Translations under genes and position numbers: made by a program | The notes under the pieces: generated by a model | Told to the model about the DNA's origin: nothing | What the model saw: the letters and a program-made list of their open reading frames with translations, nothing else | The model's database searches: none | Part shown: positions 54,924 to 62,858 of the stretch, in pieces | Numbering within the stretch: the stretch's first letter is position 1 | Layout of the letters: each line of letters begins with the position of its first letter | From: Salinarimonas ramus | Lineage (GTDB): Bacteria > Pseudomonadota > Alphaproteobacteria > Rhizobiales > Beijerinckiaceae | NCBI RefSeq assembly: GCF_014645695.1 | Contig: NZ_BMMF01000003.1 | Location: forward strand, 62,001 to 126,000 | Length of the DNA stretch: 64,000 nt | Direction of reading: 5' to 3'

Positions 54924-55178
54924 ATGAAGACCCTTCGCACGCTCTCGGTCGCCGCCCTCGCCGTCGTGCTGGCCGGCCCCGCCTTCGCCGCCGCCTCCGA
55001 GGTGACGCTCTACGACGCGCCCCAGCAGCAGGACGGCTTCTTCCAGGCGCAGCGCGGCGCGCCGGCCGACGTGAACGTCACCGGCTCGCTCGCCGCCCCG
55101 GGCGTCACCGCCTCGGGCGAGACGCCCTTCTGGGCCGCTCACGAGGCGGTTCGCCTGAACGCCCAGGATCACAACTGA
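54924..55178 (+). CDS. Small secreted protein, paralog 1
   Basis: The 84-residue precursor has a signal peptide (MKTLRTLSVAALAVVLAGPA, cleaved near FAAAS), leaving about 60 residues. The mature part has the motifs LYDAPQQQDGFFQAQRG, then DVNVTGSLA, and near the end PFWAAHEAVRLNAQ. These are shared with two downstream paralogs. There is no cysteine, so no disulfide. I do not recognise the family. AGGAGACACCCATC precedes the ATG, exactly as before paralog 3. Confidence 0.82.
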   Translation: MKTLRTLSVAALAVVLAGPAFAAASEVTLYDAPQQQDGFFQAQRGAPADVNVTGSLAAPGVTASGETPFWAAHEAVRLNAQDHN

Positions 55179-55299
55179 GCCGACGATCGCCGAGCGGGCG
55201 CGCCGCCCCTCGCACGTTCCTGAAACCAAATCGCCCGGGCCCGCGAACCTCCACTCCAACGGCCCCCCGACGAACACACGAAGACATCGGAGAATTCAG

Positions 55300-55578
55300 A
55301 TGAAGACCTTCAACCGCACCCTCGCCGCCGCCGCCCTCGCGCTCGTCGCCGCCGGGCCGGCCACCGCCGCCGTCTCCGACGCGATCACGGTCTACGATCA
55401 GCCCCAGCAGCAGGACGGCTTCTTCCAGCAGCAGCGCGGCGTCCTCCCGGACGTCTCGGCGACGGGCTCCATCGGCGCCTCGACTAGCGCGCCGGCCTAC
55501 GAGGCCCCCGTCTCCTCGGGCACGCCCTTCTGGGCCGCCCACGAGGCGATCCGCCTCAACGCCCAGAACACGAACTGA
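55300..55578 (+). CDS. Small secreted protein, paralog 2
   Basis: The 92-residue precursor has a signal peptide ending near ATAAVS. The mature part has YDQPQQQDGFFQQQRG, DVSATGSIG and PFWAAHEAIRLNAQ, matching paralogs 1 and 3, but with an additional ~8 residues before the last motif. Its signal and leader are less like the other two, so it is the more diverged copy. A strong 11-base hairpin follows the stop. Confidence 0.82.
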   Translation: MKTFNRTLAAAALALVAAGPATAAVSDAITVYDQPQQQDGFFQQQRGVLPDVSATGSIGASTSAPAYEAPVSSGTPFWAAHEAIRLNAQNTN

Positions 55579-55588
55579 GCGGGTCCCC

Positions 55589-55617
55589 GCGAGGAGAGGC
55601 CACGCGCCTCTCCTCGC
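55589..55617 (+). terminator. Strong hairpin after secreted paralog 2
   Basis: GCGAGGAGAGG pairs perfectly with CCTCTCCTCGC around a seven-base loop, ten bases after the stop codon. There is no U run. It could end or attenuate transcription, or protect the upstream message. Confidence 0.6.
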
Positions 55618-55701
55618 CGATCCGGCAGACCTCCCGACCCTGAACCCGCCCCCGAGACCGACCTCCCCCTCGACGACACGCCCCCACAGGAGACACCCAT
55701 C

Positions 55702-55962
55702 ATGAAGACCCTTCGCACCCTCTCGATCGCCGCCCTCGCCGTCGCGCTGGCCGGCCCCGCCTTCGCCGCCGCCTCCGAGGTGACGCTCTACGACGCGCCC
55801 CAGCAGAAGGACGCGTTCTTCCAGACCCAGCGTGGCGCTCCCGTCGACGTCGACGTCACGGGCTCCCTCGCGACCCCGACCGTCGGCGGCGCCGAGTCGA
55901 GCGAGATGCCGTTCTGGGCCGCCCACGAGCGCGTTCGCGTCATGGCCGAAGACAACGGCTGA
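55702..55962 (+). CDS. Small secreted protein, paralog 3
   Basis: The 86-residue precursor is almost identical to paralog 1 in its signal peptide and upstream sequence (ACAGGAGACACCCATCATGA in both). The mature part keeps YDAPQQKDAFFQTQRG, DVDVTGSLA and PFWAAHERVRVMAE. The near-identity of the first ~40 codons with paralog 1 points to recent duplication or gene conversion of the 5' part. A terminator follows. Confidence 0.82.
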   Translation: MKTLRTLSIAALAVALAGPAFAAASEVTLYDAPQQKDAFFQTQRGAPVDVDVTGSLATPTVGGAESSEMPFWAAHERVRVMAEDNG

Positions 55963-56056
55963 CGACGACGGCTGAAGACGACGGCCGAGCGCGTCGCGCG
56001 ACCCGCATATTTCACCGGATCGCGGCTTTTCCCCCTGGGCCGCGATGACGAGGGAG

Positions 56057-56080
56057 CCTGCCGGACGCATGTCCGGCGGG
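56057..56080 (+). terminator. Intrinsic terminator-like hairpin after the secreted-peptide cluster
   Basis: CCTGCCGGAC and GTCCGGCGGG pair fully (one G-U) over ten bases around the loop GCAT, followed by CTTCTTC. It lies 95 bases after the last paralog and shortly before the convergent YqaE-like gene, so it may serve both strands. Confidence 0.65.
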
Positions 56081-56107
56081 CTTCTTCGCGTTCGGGGTCG
56101 GGCGATG

Positions 56108-56299
56108 TCAGGAGATCCCGTCGTCCGGCGCGCGCAGGGTCTCGTCGGCGGCGCGCTGGGCGAGGAGCGCCCAGATCGTGGCGACCGGCCAGCCGAGGAT
56201 CGTCGCCTGCAGCAGGAGCGCCCCGACCGCGGCGCCCCAGCGCTCCATCATGGCGAGAGCGACGCAAGGCAGGACGAGGGCGACGACGAAAGCGAGCAT
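56108..56299 (-). CDS. YqaE/Pmp3-like small membrane protein
   Basis: The 63-residue protein has two hydrophobic helices (about 2-17 and 22-46) with the pattern LVLPCVALAMMERWG and ILGWPVATIWALL, as in the Pmp3/YqaE proteolipid family linked to stress and ion balance. The ATG at 56299 is chosen because longer versions add an unrelated Arg-rich leader. The match is modest. Confidence 0.6.
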   Translation of the reverse strand: MLAFVVALVLPCVALAMMERWGAAVGALLLQATILGWPVATIWALLAQRAADETLRAPDDGIS

Positions 56300-56414
56300 G
56301 GCGGGGCTCCGGGGGCGAGCGGCGACAGCAGCCACGAGCCTAGCAGAGCCTCCCGCGTCGCCTATCGGGACGAGCCCCGATGCGGGCGCCGCCGCGCGGC
56401 ATCGGCGTGCCGGC

Positions 56415-56903
56415 TCAGCGCACGCGCTCGACCCCGACGAAGCGTCCGACCACCCGCGCCCCGTCCTCGCCGAAGCCGACGACCTCGTAGCGCTCGGCCG
56501 CGACGCCCGGCACCTCCATGCCCGGCGAGCCGATCGGCATGCCCGGGACGGACAGGCCGGCGACGTCCGGGCGCTGGGCGAGCAGCTCCTCGACCGCCGC
56601 CGCCGGGACGTGGCCCTCGATGACGTAGCCGTCGATCTCGGCCGTGTGGCAGGAGGCGAGGTCGCGCGGCACGCCGAGGCGCGCCTTCACCTCGTCCATC
56701 AACGAGGTCTCGCGCACCTCCACGCGAAAGCCCGCCGCCTCCATGTGCTCCGCCCAGGCGGTGCAGCAGCCGCAGAAGGGGTCCTTGTGGACGATCATGG
56801 TGCCGTGCGTGCCCTCGGCGGCCGAGGCGGGCGTGCCGAGGAATGCGCCCGAGAGCGCGCTCGTGAGGGCGAGGGCGGCGAGGAAGGCGCGGCGGGTGTG
56901 CAT
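56415..56903 (-). CDS. DUF411 periplasmic metal-binding protein
   Basis: The 162-residue protein has a twin-Arg-like signal peptide (HTRRAFLAALAL, cleaved near ASAAEG). DUF411 features are the thioredoxin-like start MIVHKDPFCGCCTAW with Cys44, Cys46 and Cys47, then SCHTAEIDGYVIEGHVP near 84-100 and VPGMPIGSPGME near 119-130. Members are linked to copper, often beside copper-resistance genes. It is divergent from the DUF305 gene cluster, which fits metal handling. Confidence 0.88.
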   Translation of the reverse strand: MHTRRAFLAALALTSALSGAFLGTPASAAEGTHGTMIVHKDPFCGCCTAWAEHMEAAGFRVEVRETSLMDEVKARLGVPRDLASCHTAEIDGYVIEGHVPAAAVEELLAQRPDVAGLSVPGMPIGSPGMEVPGVAAERYEVVGFGEDGARVVGRFVGVERVR

Positions 56904-57088
56904 GATCTCGTCTCGTCTGCGTGCGTGGCGTCGTCTGCGAAGAGTAGGCGCCGCCCCGGAGCCCTACAAGCCGCGAGCGGCGAGGCGCCGCGGGCGATCG
57001 CGCGCCCTCGCTCGTCCCGGGCTGGCGATCGCGCCCGGAACGGTTCTGCGGCGGGAGTCATTGCCCCTGCGACAGGAGGTGCCGCCCC

Positions 57089-57208
57089 ATGCACGAGAAC
57101 TCGAAGCACATGGCGCTGGGCGCGCTCCCCCGGCTGACGGCCGAAAATTACGCACGCGCCGGCGCGGGCGAGGCGACCGGTCCCGTCGCCGGCCAGACCA
57201 GGGAGTGA
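57089..57208 (+). CDS. Candidate 39-residue ORF with a strong ribosome-binding site
   Basis: An AGGAGGT site at 57074-57080 precedes an ATG at 57089, and the frame ends seven bases before the DUF305 gene start. The peptide MHENSKHMALGALPRLTAEN has no signal and no membrane helix, with two His and two Met in the first ten residues. Tight spacing suggests a small gene or a leader that couples translation to the DUF305 gene. No family is recognised. Confidence 0.45.
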   Translation: MHENSKHMALGALPRLTAENYARAGAGEATGPVAGQTRE

Positions 57209-57215
57209 GACCACG

Positions 57216-57665
57216 ATGTCCTATTGGCGCTTCGCCGCGATGATCGCGACCTCCACGGTCGTGATGTACGGCCTGATGTACCTGAACACCTACGCGTGGG
57301 AGCAGATCTTCTGGTCGGAGACCCGGTTCTGGATGGCGCTGCTCATGGGCGCGACCATGGCGATCATCATGCTCGGCTACATGACGAGCATGTACAAGAG
57401 CCGCGCGATCAACCTCGGCATCTTCGCCGGATCGATCGCGATGTTCGCGCTCTCGCTGTGGCTCGTACGCAGCCAGACGACGGTGGACGACCAGGACTAC
57501 ATGCGCGCGATGATCCCCCACCATTCCATCGCGATCCTCACATCCGAGCGCGCGCAGATCACCGACCCGCGGGTGCGCAAGCTCGCCGACGAGATCATCG
57601 CGGCGCAGGAGAAGGAGATCTCCGAGATGCGCTACCTGATCGAGGACCTGGAGGAGCGTGACTGA
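57216..57665 (+). CDS. DUF305 membrane protein
   Basis: The 149-residue protein has three predicted membrane helices (about 5-25, 38-57 and 66-85). A short periplasmic or cytoplasmic domain follows with the DUF305 signature MIPHHSIAILTS (His102, His103) and a helical tail. DUF305 proteins often accompany copper-resistance genes. It overlaps the following lipoprotein gene by one base. Confidence 0.85.
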   Translation: MSYWRFAAMIATSTVVMYGLMYLNTYAWEQIFWSETRFWMALLMGATMAIIMLGYMTSMYKSRAINLGIFAGSIAMFALSLWLVRSQTTVDDQDYMRAMIPHHSIAILTSERAQITDPRVRKLADEIIAAQEKEISEMRYLIEDLEERD

Positions 57666-58174
57666 TGCGCCGTCTCACTTTCGCCACCGCCCTCGCCGTC
57701 TCGACGGGCCTGCTCGCCGCCTGCTCCGATGCGCAGGCGCCCGACGATCTCCTCGACCCGGCTCGCGGAGACGCGGCGGCGCGGATCGTTCCCGCCGAGG
57801 AAGCCCTCGACGGCGTGCACCTGCCGCCGCTCGACCCCTCGACGATGACCTGGGCCGAGATCGACGTCGCAATCGACGCGCCGACGATCTGCGTCTTCCG
57901 CTACACGAGCACGAGCCGCCCCGTCGTTGCAACCGGCTTCGGCGCGGACGATCGGCCGATGCGGGCCGTCGTCAAGCTCGCGGGCGATCTCGTCCTCCTC
58001 GACGCGCAAGCCGGCGAGACCGCGGCCGCGTACCGGCTCGCGGCGGGGGACGTCACGGTGGTCGTCTCCCCGCTCGCCGGCGAGGACGCACTGGCCGAGA
58101 TGACCTTCGCGGTCGGCGAAACGCTGCATGCCGGCTATCGCGGCTACCACGAATGCGCCGCCCCGGGCAGCTGA
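57665..58174 (+). CDS. Predicted lipoprotein of unknown function
   Basis: The 169-residue protein starts on the DUF305 stop codon. The signal ends in LLAAC with Cys20. The mature domain is beta-rich (ICVFRYTSTSRPVVATGF, VVKLAGDLVLLDAQ) with Cys residues near positions 76 and 165 that might pair. I do not recognise the family. Operon membership suggests an envelope role with DUF305. Confidence 0.75.
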   Translation: MRRLTFATALAVSTGLLAACSDAQAPDDLLDPARGDAAARIVPAEEALDGVHLPPLDPSTMTWAEIDVAIDAPTICVFRYTSTSRPVVATGFGADDRPMRAVVKLAGDLVLLDAQAGETAAAYRLAAGDVTVVVSPLAGEDALAEMTFAVGETLHAGYRGYHECAAPGS

Positions 58175-58199
58175 GGCGGCGTGCGCGCGCCGCTCGCGC

Positions 58200-59741
58200 T
58201 CACTCGAAGATCGGCCGGATCTCGCCGACGCAGGCGGCGTCGAGCGTCTCCTCCGGCGCGTCGATGAAGTTCGCCGCCATCACCCGCGCGCAGCCGAGCG
58301 CGCCGAGGAGATCGTGCGCCTGGCCGCGGAACGTCAGGAGCTGCGCGTTCTCGAGCCCCGCGGCGATGCCGTGCGCCCACGCCGTCGGCGTCAGCGGGTC
58401 GGCGTCGCCGGTGAGGATCAGCGTCGGGATCGTGCTCTCCACCGGCTCCGCCGGCGCGGTAGCCGCGGGGACGTCCCAGGCGGAGCAGGCCTCATCGTAG
58501 ACGTCGCCCGGCGTGCCGCCCACGAACCAGGTGCCGTCCCCGACGGCGCGCGCGAGCGCCTCGGCGTCGGCGAAGGGCGTATCCTCGCGGCAACGCACCG
58601 AGAGATGGAGACCGACCGCGAGACCGTCGAAGAGCGACTCGTCCCCGGCGTCGAAGATCTCCGCGAGCTCGCGATCGGAGAGCGACACGCGCCCGCGCAG
58701 AGCAGCGTCGAGCGCGGCGATCGCCCGCGGCAGGGTGCGGGCCGAAGGGATCGTCGCGAGCTTGCCGGCGACCATGGCGACGACGTCCGCCCAGACGATC
58801 TCGGTCGTGACCGGCGCGCCCGTGCCGGGGTCGCGGAAGCTCGCCTGCAGCGGCGCCTCGTCGAGCCGCGCGCGGATGCGCGCGAGGCGCTCGCCGAGAT
58901 CGCCGTAGGTCTCGGCGCAGGCGGGATCGGCGGCGCAAGCCGACACGAGCGCCTCGACGAGCCGCACCCGCTCGGTGGCGAGGTCGGAATTATGATCGGG
59001 GCTCACCGACAAAGGCGAGTTCAGGACGACGGAGCGGATGCCTTGCGGATCGACGCGCATGGCCTCGAGCGCGAGGCGCGCGCCGTAGGAGGTGCCCACC
59101 AGGTTCCAGCGCGGCAGGTCGAGCGCCGAGCGGATCGCGGCGAGATCGAGGGCGGCGGCGCGCGTGTCGAAGGCGGCGACGTCGATGCCCTCGCGCACCA
59201 TCGCCTCGCGGCAGCCGGCGAGGCGCGCGCCGATGTCGTCGGGCTCCGCGAGGCCGGGATCGTTGAAGCGGTTGCCGTCGATCGCGGCGACCGGGATCTC
59301 GGAACAGCCCAGGCGCGGCAGCGAGCGGCCGGTGCCGCGCTGATCGACGAGGATGACGCTGCGCGTGCGGCGGAACGCGAGGGCGGGCCCCCAGGTCTCG
59401 ATGGCGTCCGACGCCGCCTGCCCCGGGCCGCCGGAGAGGACGACGACGGGGTTCGGCTCGCCGTTGCCGGTCGGGTTCGAGAGCACGGTCAGATGCACGG
59501 CGATGCGCGGCGTGCCCTCCGGCACGCGCCCGTTCGCGTCGACGGCGTCCCAGGACATCGGCAGCCAGGCGAGGAGGCACAGGGCCGGATCGTCAGGCGG
59601 CGAGAAGACCGTGCAGGGCACGCGCACGATCCCGACCTCGGCGGGATCGATCACGGGCTGCGCGGCGGCCGGCAGGCAGAATGCCAGCAGAGAGGCGAGC
59701 GCGAGCGCGCTCCGGCGGGTCCTCCGTGAAATCATCCCCAT
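58200..59741 (-). CDS. Secreted alpha/beta hydrolase, tripeptidyl-aminopeptidase-like
   Basis: The 513-residue protein has a signal peptide (about 1-28, ending AAAQP) and an alpha/beta hydrolase fold. The oxyanion motif is VVLSGGPGQAAS near 101-111, the nucleophile Ser218 (GTSYGAR), with Asp448 (TGDADP) and His476 (GQAHDLL) as the likely triad. The closing segment resembles the TAP-like C-terminal domain. It is probably an exported peptidase or esterase. It converges on the DUF305-linked lipoprotein gene. Confidence 0.86.
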   Translation of the reverse strand: MGMISRRTRRSALALASLLAFCLPAAAQPVIDPAEVGIVRVPCTVFSPPDDPALCLLAWLPMSWDAVDANGRVPEGTPRIAVHLTVLSNPTGNGEPNPVVVLSGGPGQAASDAIETWGPALAFRRTRSVILVDQRGTGRSLPRLGCSEIPVAAIDGNRFNDPGLAEPDDIGARLAGCREAMVREGIDVAAFDTRAAALDLAAIRSALDLPRWNLVGTSYGARLALEAMRVDPQGIRSVVLNSPLSVSPDHNSDLATERVRLVEALVSACAADPACAETYGDLGERLARIRARLDEAPLQASFRDPGTGAPVTTEIVWADVVAMVAGKLATIPSARTLPRAIAALDAALRGRVSLSDRELAEIFDAGDESLFDGLAVGLHLSVRCREDTPFADAEALARAVGDGTWFVGGTPGDVYDEACSAWDVPAATAPAEPVESTIPTLILTGDADPLTPTAWAHGIAAGLENAQLLTFRGQAHDLLGALGCARVMAANFIDAPEETLDAACVGEIRPIFE

Positions 59742-59900
59742 CCCCCGATGTCCCTGTCACGTCGCCGCGATTGCTACCGGCGGGCGGCCCACGAGGCCAG
59801 TCTCGGGGTACGCGTGCCGCGTCACGCGCCGCTTCGCGTTAGCGCACGGGGCCGCGGAAAGCGCTTGCGCGCCCGCGCGTTTCGTGCACGAAATGTTCTC

Positions 59901-61190
59901 ATGACGAAACGCTCCGGCAGCGCCGATCTCCCGCTCCACGGCGGCCGCGTCCCCCGCTGGCTCGGGGAGCGCATGACCGCGCTCGGCGCCGTGATGACGG
60001 AGGCGATCGTCCTCGAATACGGCCGCGACGAGTTCCTGCGCCGCCTCGCGCACCCGTTCTGGTTCCAGAGCTTCGGCGCCGTGATGGGGATGGACTGGCA
60101 CTCCTCGGGCATCACGACGAGCGTGCTCGGGGCGCTGAAGCGCGGGCTCGGGCCGAAGGCGGCGGAGCTCGGCATCCATGTCTGCGGCGGGCGCGGGCGG
60201 CATTCGCGGGCGACGCCGGGCGAGCTCCTGGCGGTGGGGGAGCGCGTCGGGATCGACGGGGGCGCGCTGGCGACGGCGAGCCGGCTCGTGGCGAAGGTCG
60301 ATTCCGCCGCGGTCCAGGACGGTTTCGAGCTCTACCTGCACGGCTTCGTCGTCACCGACGACGGCAAATGGGCCGTGATCCAGCAGGGCATGAACGGCGA
60401 GCGCCGGCAGGCGCGGCGGTATCACTGGCTCTCCGAGGGGCTCTCCAGCTTCGTCGACAGCCCGCACGCGGCGGTGGACGGGCCGGGAGCCGGCACGATC
60501 GTGAACCTCGCCGACCGCCGCGCCGACGCATCCCGTGCGGGCCAGCTCGACCTCCTCACGGCGCTCGGACCGGACGGGATCGTCGCGGAATACGCGAAGC
60601 TCGACGCCGTGCGCGAGGGCGCGCCGGCGCCACGGCCGCGCGAGGAGGCCCAGCCCCTCCTGCCGCATCTGGTCATGCCCGCGCACGAGGAGGTGCGCGC
60701 CGAGAACGTGGTGGCCCGCCGCCTCCACGGCGCGCTCGCGGCTGCGGCGGAGCGCAGCCCCGTGGACTTCCCCGACCTCCTGCTGACGCCGGGCGTCGGC
60801 GCGCGCACGGTCCTCTCGCTCGCCATGGTGGCGGAGGTGGTGCACGGCGCGCCCTGCCGCTTCACCGATCCCGCGCGCTTCTCGCTCGCCCACGGCGGCA
60901 AGGACAGGAACCCCTTCCCCGTCCCGACCGCCGTCTACGACCGCACCATCGCCGTGATGAAGTCCGCCGTGCGCCGCGCCAAGCTCGGCGCCCGCGAGGA
61001 GATGGACGCGATCCGCCGCCTCGACGCCCAGGCCCGCCGGCTGGAAGCGCACGCGACCGGGCCCTCGGTGGACGCGTTCATGGCCGGAGAGAAGGCGCGC
61101 TCGCACGGATACGGCGGACGCAGCGTGTTCGGCTGGGAGGAGGCGCCGAGGGAGACGCGGGGGGAGACGCGGGCGGTCGAGGGATCGTGA
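59901..61190 (+). CDS. DUF763 domain-containing protein
   Basis: The 429-residue protein matches DUF763, found in archaea and some bacteria. Signs are ADLPLHGGRVPRWL at the N-terminus, GMDWHSSGITTSVLGALK near residue 75, GRGRHSR near 100 and a helix-hairpin-helix-like LLLTPGVGARTVLSLAM near 293 with SLAHGGKDRNPFPVP after it. A DNA-related role is suspected from that motif but not established. The ATG at 59901 begins right before conserved sequence. Confidence 0.85.
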   Translation: MTKRSGSADLPLHGGRVPRWLGERMTALGAVMTEAIVLEYGRDEFLRRLAHPFWFQSFGAVMGMDWHSSGITTSVLGALKRGLGPKAAELGIHVCGGRGRHSRATPGELLAVGERVGIDGGALATASRLVAKVDSAAVQDGFELYLHGFVVTDDGKWAVIQQGMNGERRQARRYHWLSEGLSSFVDSPHAAVDGPGAGTIVNLADRRADASRAGQLDLLTALGPDGIVAEYAKLDAVREGAPAPRPREEAQPLLPHLVMPAHEEVRAENVVARRLHGALAAAAERSPVDFPDLLLTPGVGARTVLSLAMVAEVVHGAPCRFTDPARFSLAHGGKDRNPFPVPTAVYDRTIAVMKSAVRRAKLGAREEMDAIRRLDAQARRLEAHATGPSVDAFMAGEKARSHGYGGRSVFGWEEAPRETRGETRAVEGS

Positions 61191-61288
61191 AGGAGGGGCG
61201 GGTTCGATCAGGCCGGCTCGCGCGTTAGCTGCGCTCACGACAGCCCAGAGCGCACCGAGCGATGCTCGACCTTCGACAGGAGCCCTCC

Positions 61289-61993
61289 ATGCCCGACACC
61301 AACCCCACCGACCGCGTCCTCCTCATCACCGGCGCGTCCACCGGCATCGGCGCCGCAACGGCGCGCGCTGCGGCGCAGGCCGGGTGGCGCGTGGCGCTCG
61401 CCGCGCGCTCGGCCGACAAGCTGGAGGCGCTCGTGCGCGAGATCGGGCCCGAGCGCGCCGCCGCGTTCCGCTGCGACGTCACCGATTACGAGGATCAGGA
61501 GCGGCTCGCCGCCGCCGTCGTGGAGCGGTTCGGACGAATAGATGCGGCCTTCGCCAATGCGGGCGTCGGCGGCGAGCCCGGCGGCTTCTCGGGGGCGCCG
61601 CCGGAGAGCTGGCGGCGGATCGTCGAGGTGAACATCCTGGGCGTCGCCCACACGCTGCGCGCGACGCTCCACCACGTGAAGGCCGCGCGCGGGCACGTGC
61701 TGATCACCGGCTCCATCGCCGGCCGCAAGACGCTTCCCGGCTCCATGTACGCGGCGAGCAAGTGGGCCGTCACCGCCATCGGCTACAACCTGCGCGAGGA
61801 GCTCGCGGGCACCGGCGTGCGCGTCACGCTGATCGAGCCGGGCATGGTCGACACGCCCTTCTTCGACGAAGCCAAGCCCGACGCGCTGCGCCCCGACGAC
61901 ATCGCGCGGGCCGTCGTCTACGCCCTCTCCCAGCCCCCGGGCGTCGACGTCTCCGAGCTCGTCATCCTGCCGGTGGAGAAGGCGGCGGGGTGA
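61289..61993 (+). CDS. Short-chain dehydrogenase/reductase
   Basis: The 234-residue protein has the NAD(P)-binding GASTGIG (residues 15-21), NAG near 89 and the active-site Tyr154 and Lys158 (YAASKWAV). It belongs to the classical SDR family and resembles YdfG/serine-dehydrogenase-like or 3-ketoacyl-reductase-like enzymes; the substrate is unknown. The ATG at 61289 has an ACAGGAG site upstream and is preferred over an ATG at 61262. Confidence 0.9.
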   Translation: MPDTNPTDRVLLITGASTGIGAATARAAAQAGWRVALAARSADKLEALVREIGPERAAAFRCDVTDYEDQERLAAAVVERFGRIDAAFANAGVGGEPGGFSGAPPESWRRIVEVNILGVAHTLRATLHHVKAARGHVLITGSIAGRKTLPGSMYAASKWAVTAIGYNLREELAGTGVRVTLIEPGMVDTPFFDEAKPDALRPDDIARAVVYALSQPPGVDVSELVILPVEKAAG

Positions 61994-62010
61994 ACGCCCT
62001 CACGCCCCGC

Positions 62011-62265
62011 TCACGCCATGCCGAGCGCCTGCATGTAGAGCTCGAGGATCGCCTCCTCCTCCTGGCGCTCGGAGGCGTCCTTCTTGCGGATCTTGAGGAT
62101 CTGGCGCACGGCCTTGGCGTCGAAGCCGCGGCCTTTCAGCTCGGCGAAGACGTCCTTGATGTCGGACTGGATGCCGGCCTTCTCCTCCTCGAGCCGCTCG
62201 ATGCGCTCGATGAACTGGCGCAGCTCGTCGGCGGCTACCCCGGAATCGGCGACGTCGGCGACCAT
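62011..62265 (-). CDS. gapR: GapR family nucleoid-associated protein (DUF2312)
   Basis: The 84-residue helical protein fits the alphaproteobacterial DUF2312/GapR family. In Caulobacter, GapR clamps over-twisted DNA and supports replication and topoisomerase action. The characteristic block is [17 protein letters not shown], then [15 protein letters not shown] and ILKIRKKD. The ATG at 62265 gives the usual length. It converges on the SDR gene. Confidence 0.92.
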   Translation of the reverse strand: MVADVADSGVAADELRQFIERIERLEEEKAGIQSDIKDVFAELKGRGFDAKAVRQILKIRKKDASERQEEEAILELYMQALGMA

Positions 62266-62402
62266 GGCGATGTCCTCTCGTGATGACGGCAAGCGAGGCG
62301 GCCGGCGACGCCGGCACGCGAGACGAGGCGGTTGCGATAGAGAAGCGCGCGGGCGCTGGCAAGAGCGGGATGGCCACACCGCGCGCGTCGGCGCGGGCGC
62401 GC

Positions 62403-62714
62403 TCAGTGCCCGCTCTGGCTCTTCTCGAAAGCGGCCTTCTGCTCGGGCGTGGCCTCGGCCTGGTGCTTCGCCTTCCACTCGGAATAGGGCATGCCGTAGA
62501 CGGCCTCGCGGCTCTCCTCCTTGTCGAGGGGCACGCCGCGCTCGCCGGCGGCGTCGACGAGCCAGTTGGAGAGGCAGTTCCGGCAGAAGCCCGCGAGGTT
62601 CATCATGTCGATGTTCTGCGCGTCGGGGCGCGAGGCGAGGTGCGCGAGGAGACGCCGGAAGGCGGCGGCCTCAAGGTCGGTGCGGGTCTTGTCGTCGAGG
62701 TCGGAGAAGCGCAT
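62403..62714 (-). CDS. DUF1244 protein
   Basis: The 103-residue protein has the DUF1244 pattern: [32 protein letters not shown] with two Cys near residues 44 and 47, and [13 protein letters not shown]. The function is unknown; the CxxC could bind metal. It lies upstream of gapR on the same strand, 137 bases apart. Confidence 0.9.
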   Translation of the reverse strand: MRFSDLDDKTRTDLEAAAFRRLLAHLASRPDAQNIDMMNLAGFCRNCLSNWLVDAAGERGVPLDKEESREAVYGMPYSEWKAKHQAEATPEQKAAFEKSQSGH

Positions 62715-62858
62715 CGGGAAGGCTCCATGTCGTCGCGGCATTGGCCGGCGGGTTCGCTTTCCTTCGATATGGCGGATGACCGCGCGCGTGAAAAGGCATA
62801 GACAGGGCGCGAACCGTCGAGATGCGCGCGAAGCGCACGAGAGGGAGGGAGACAGCCC

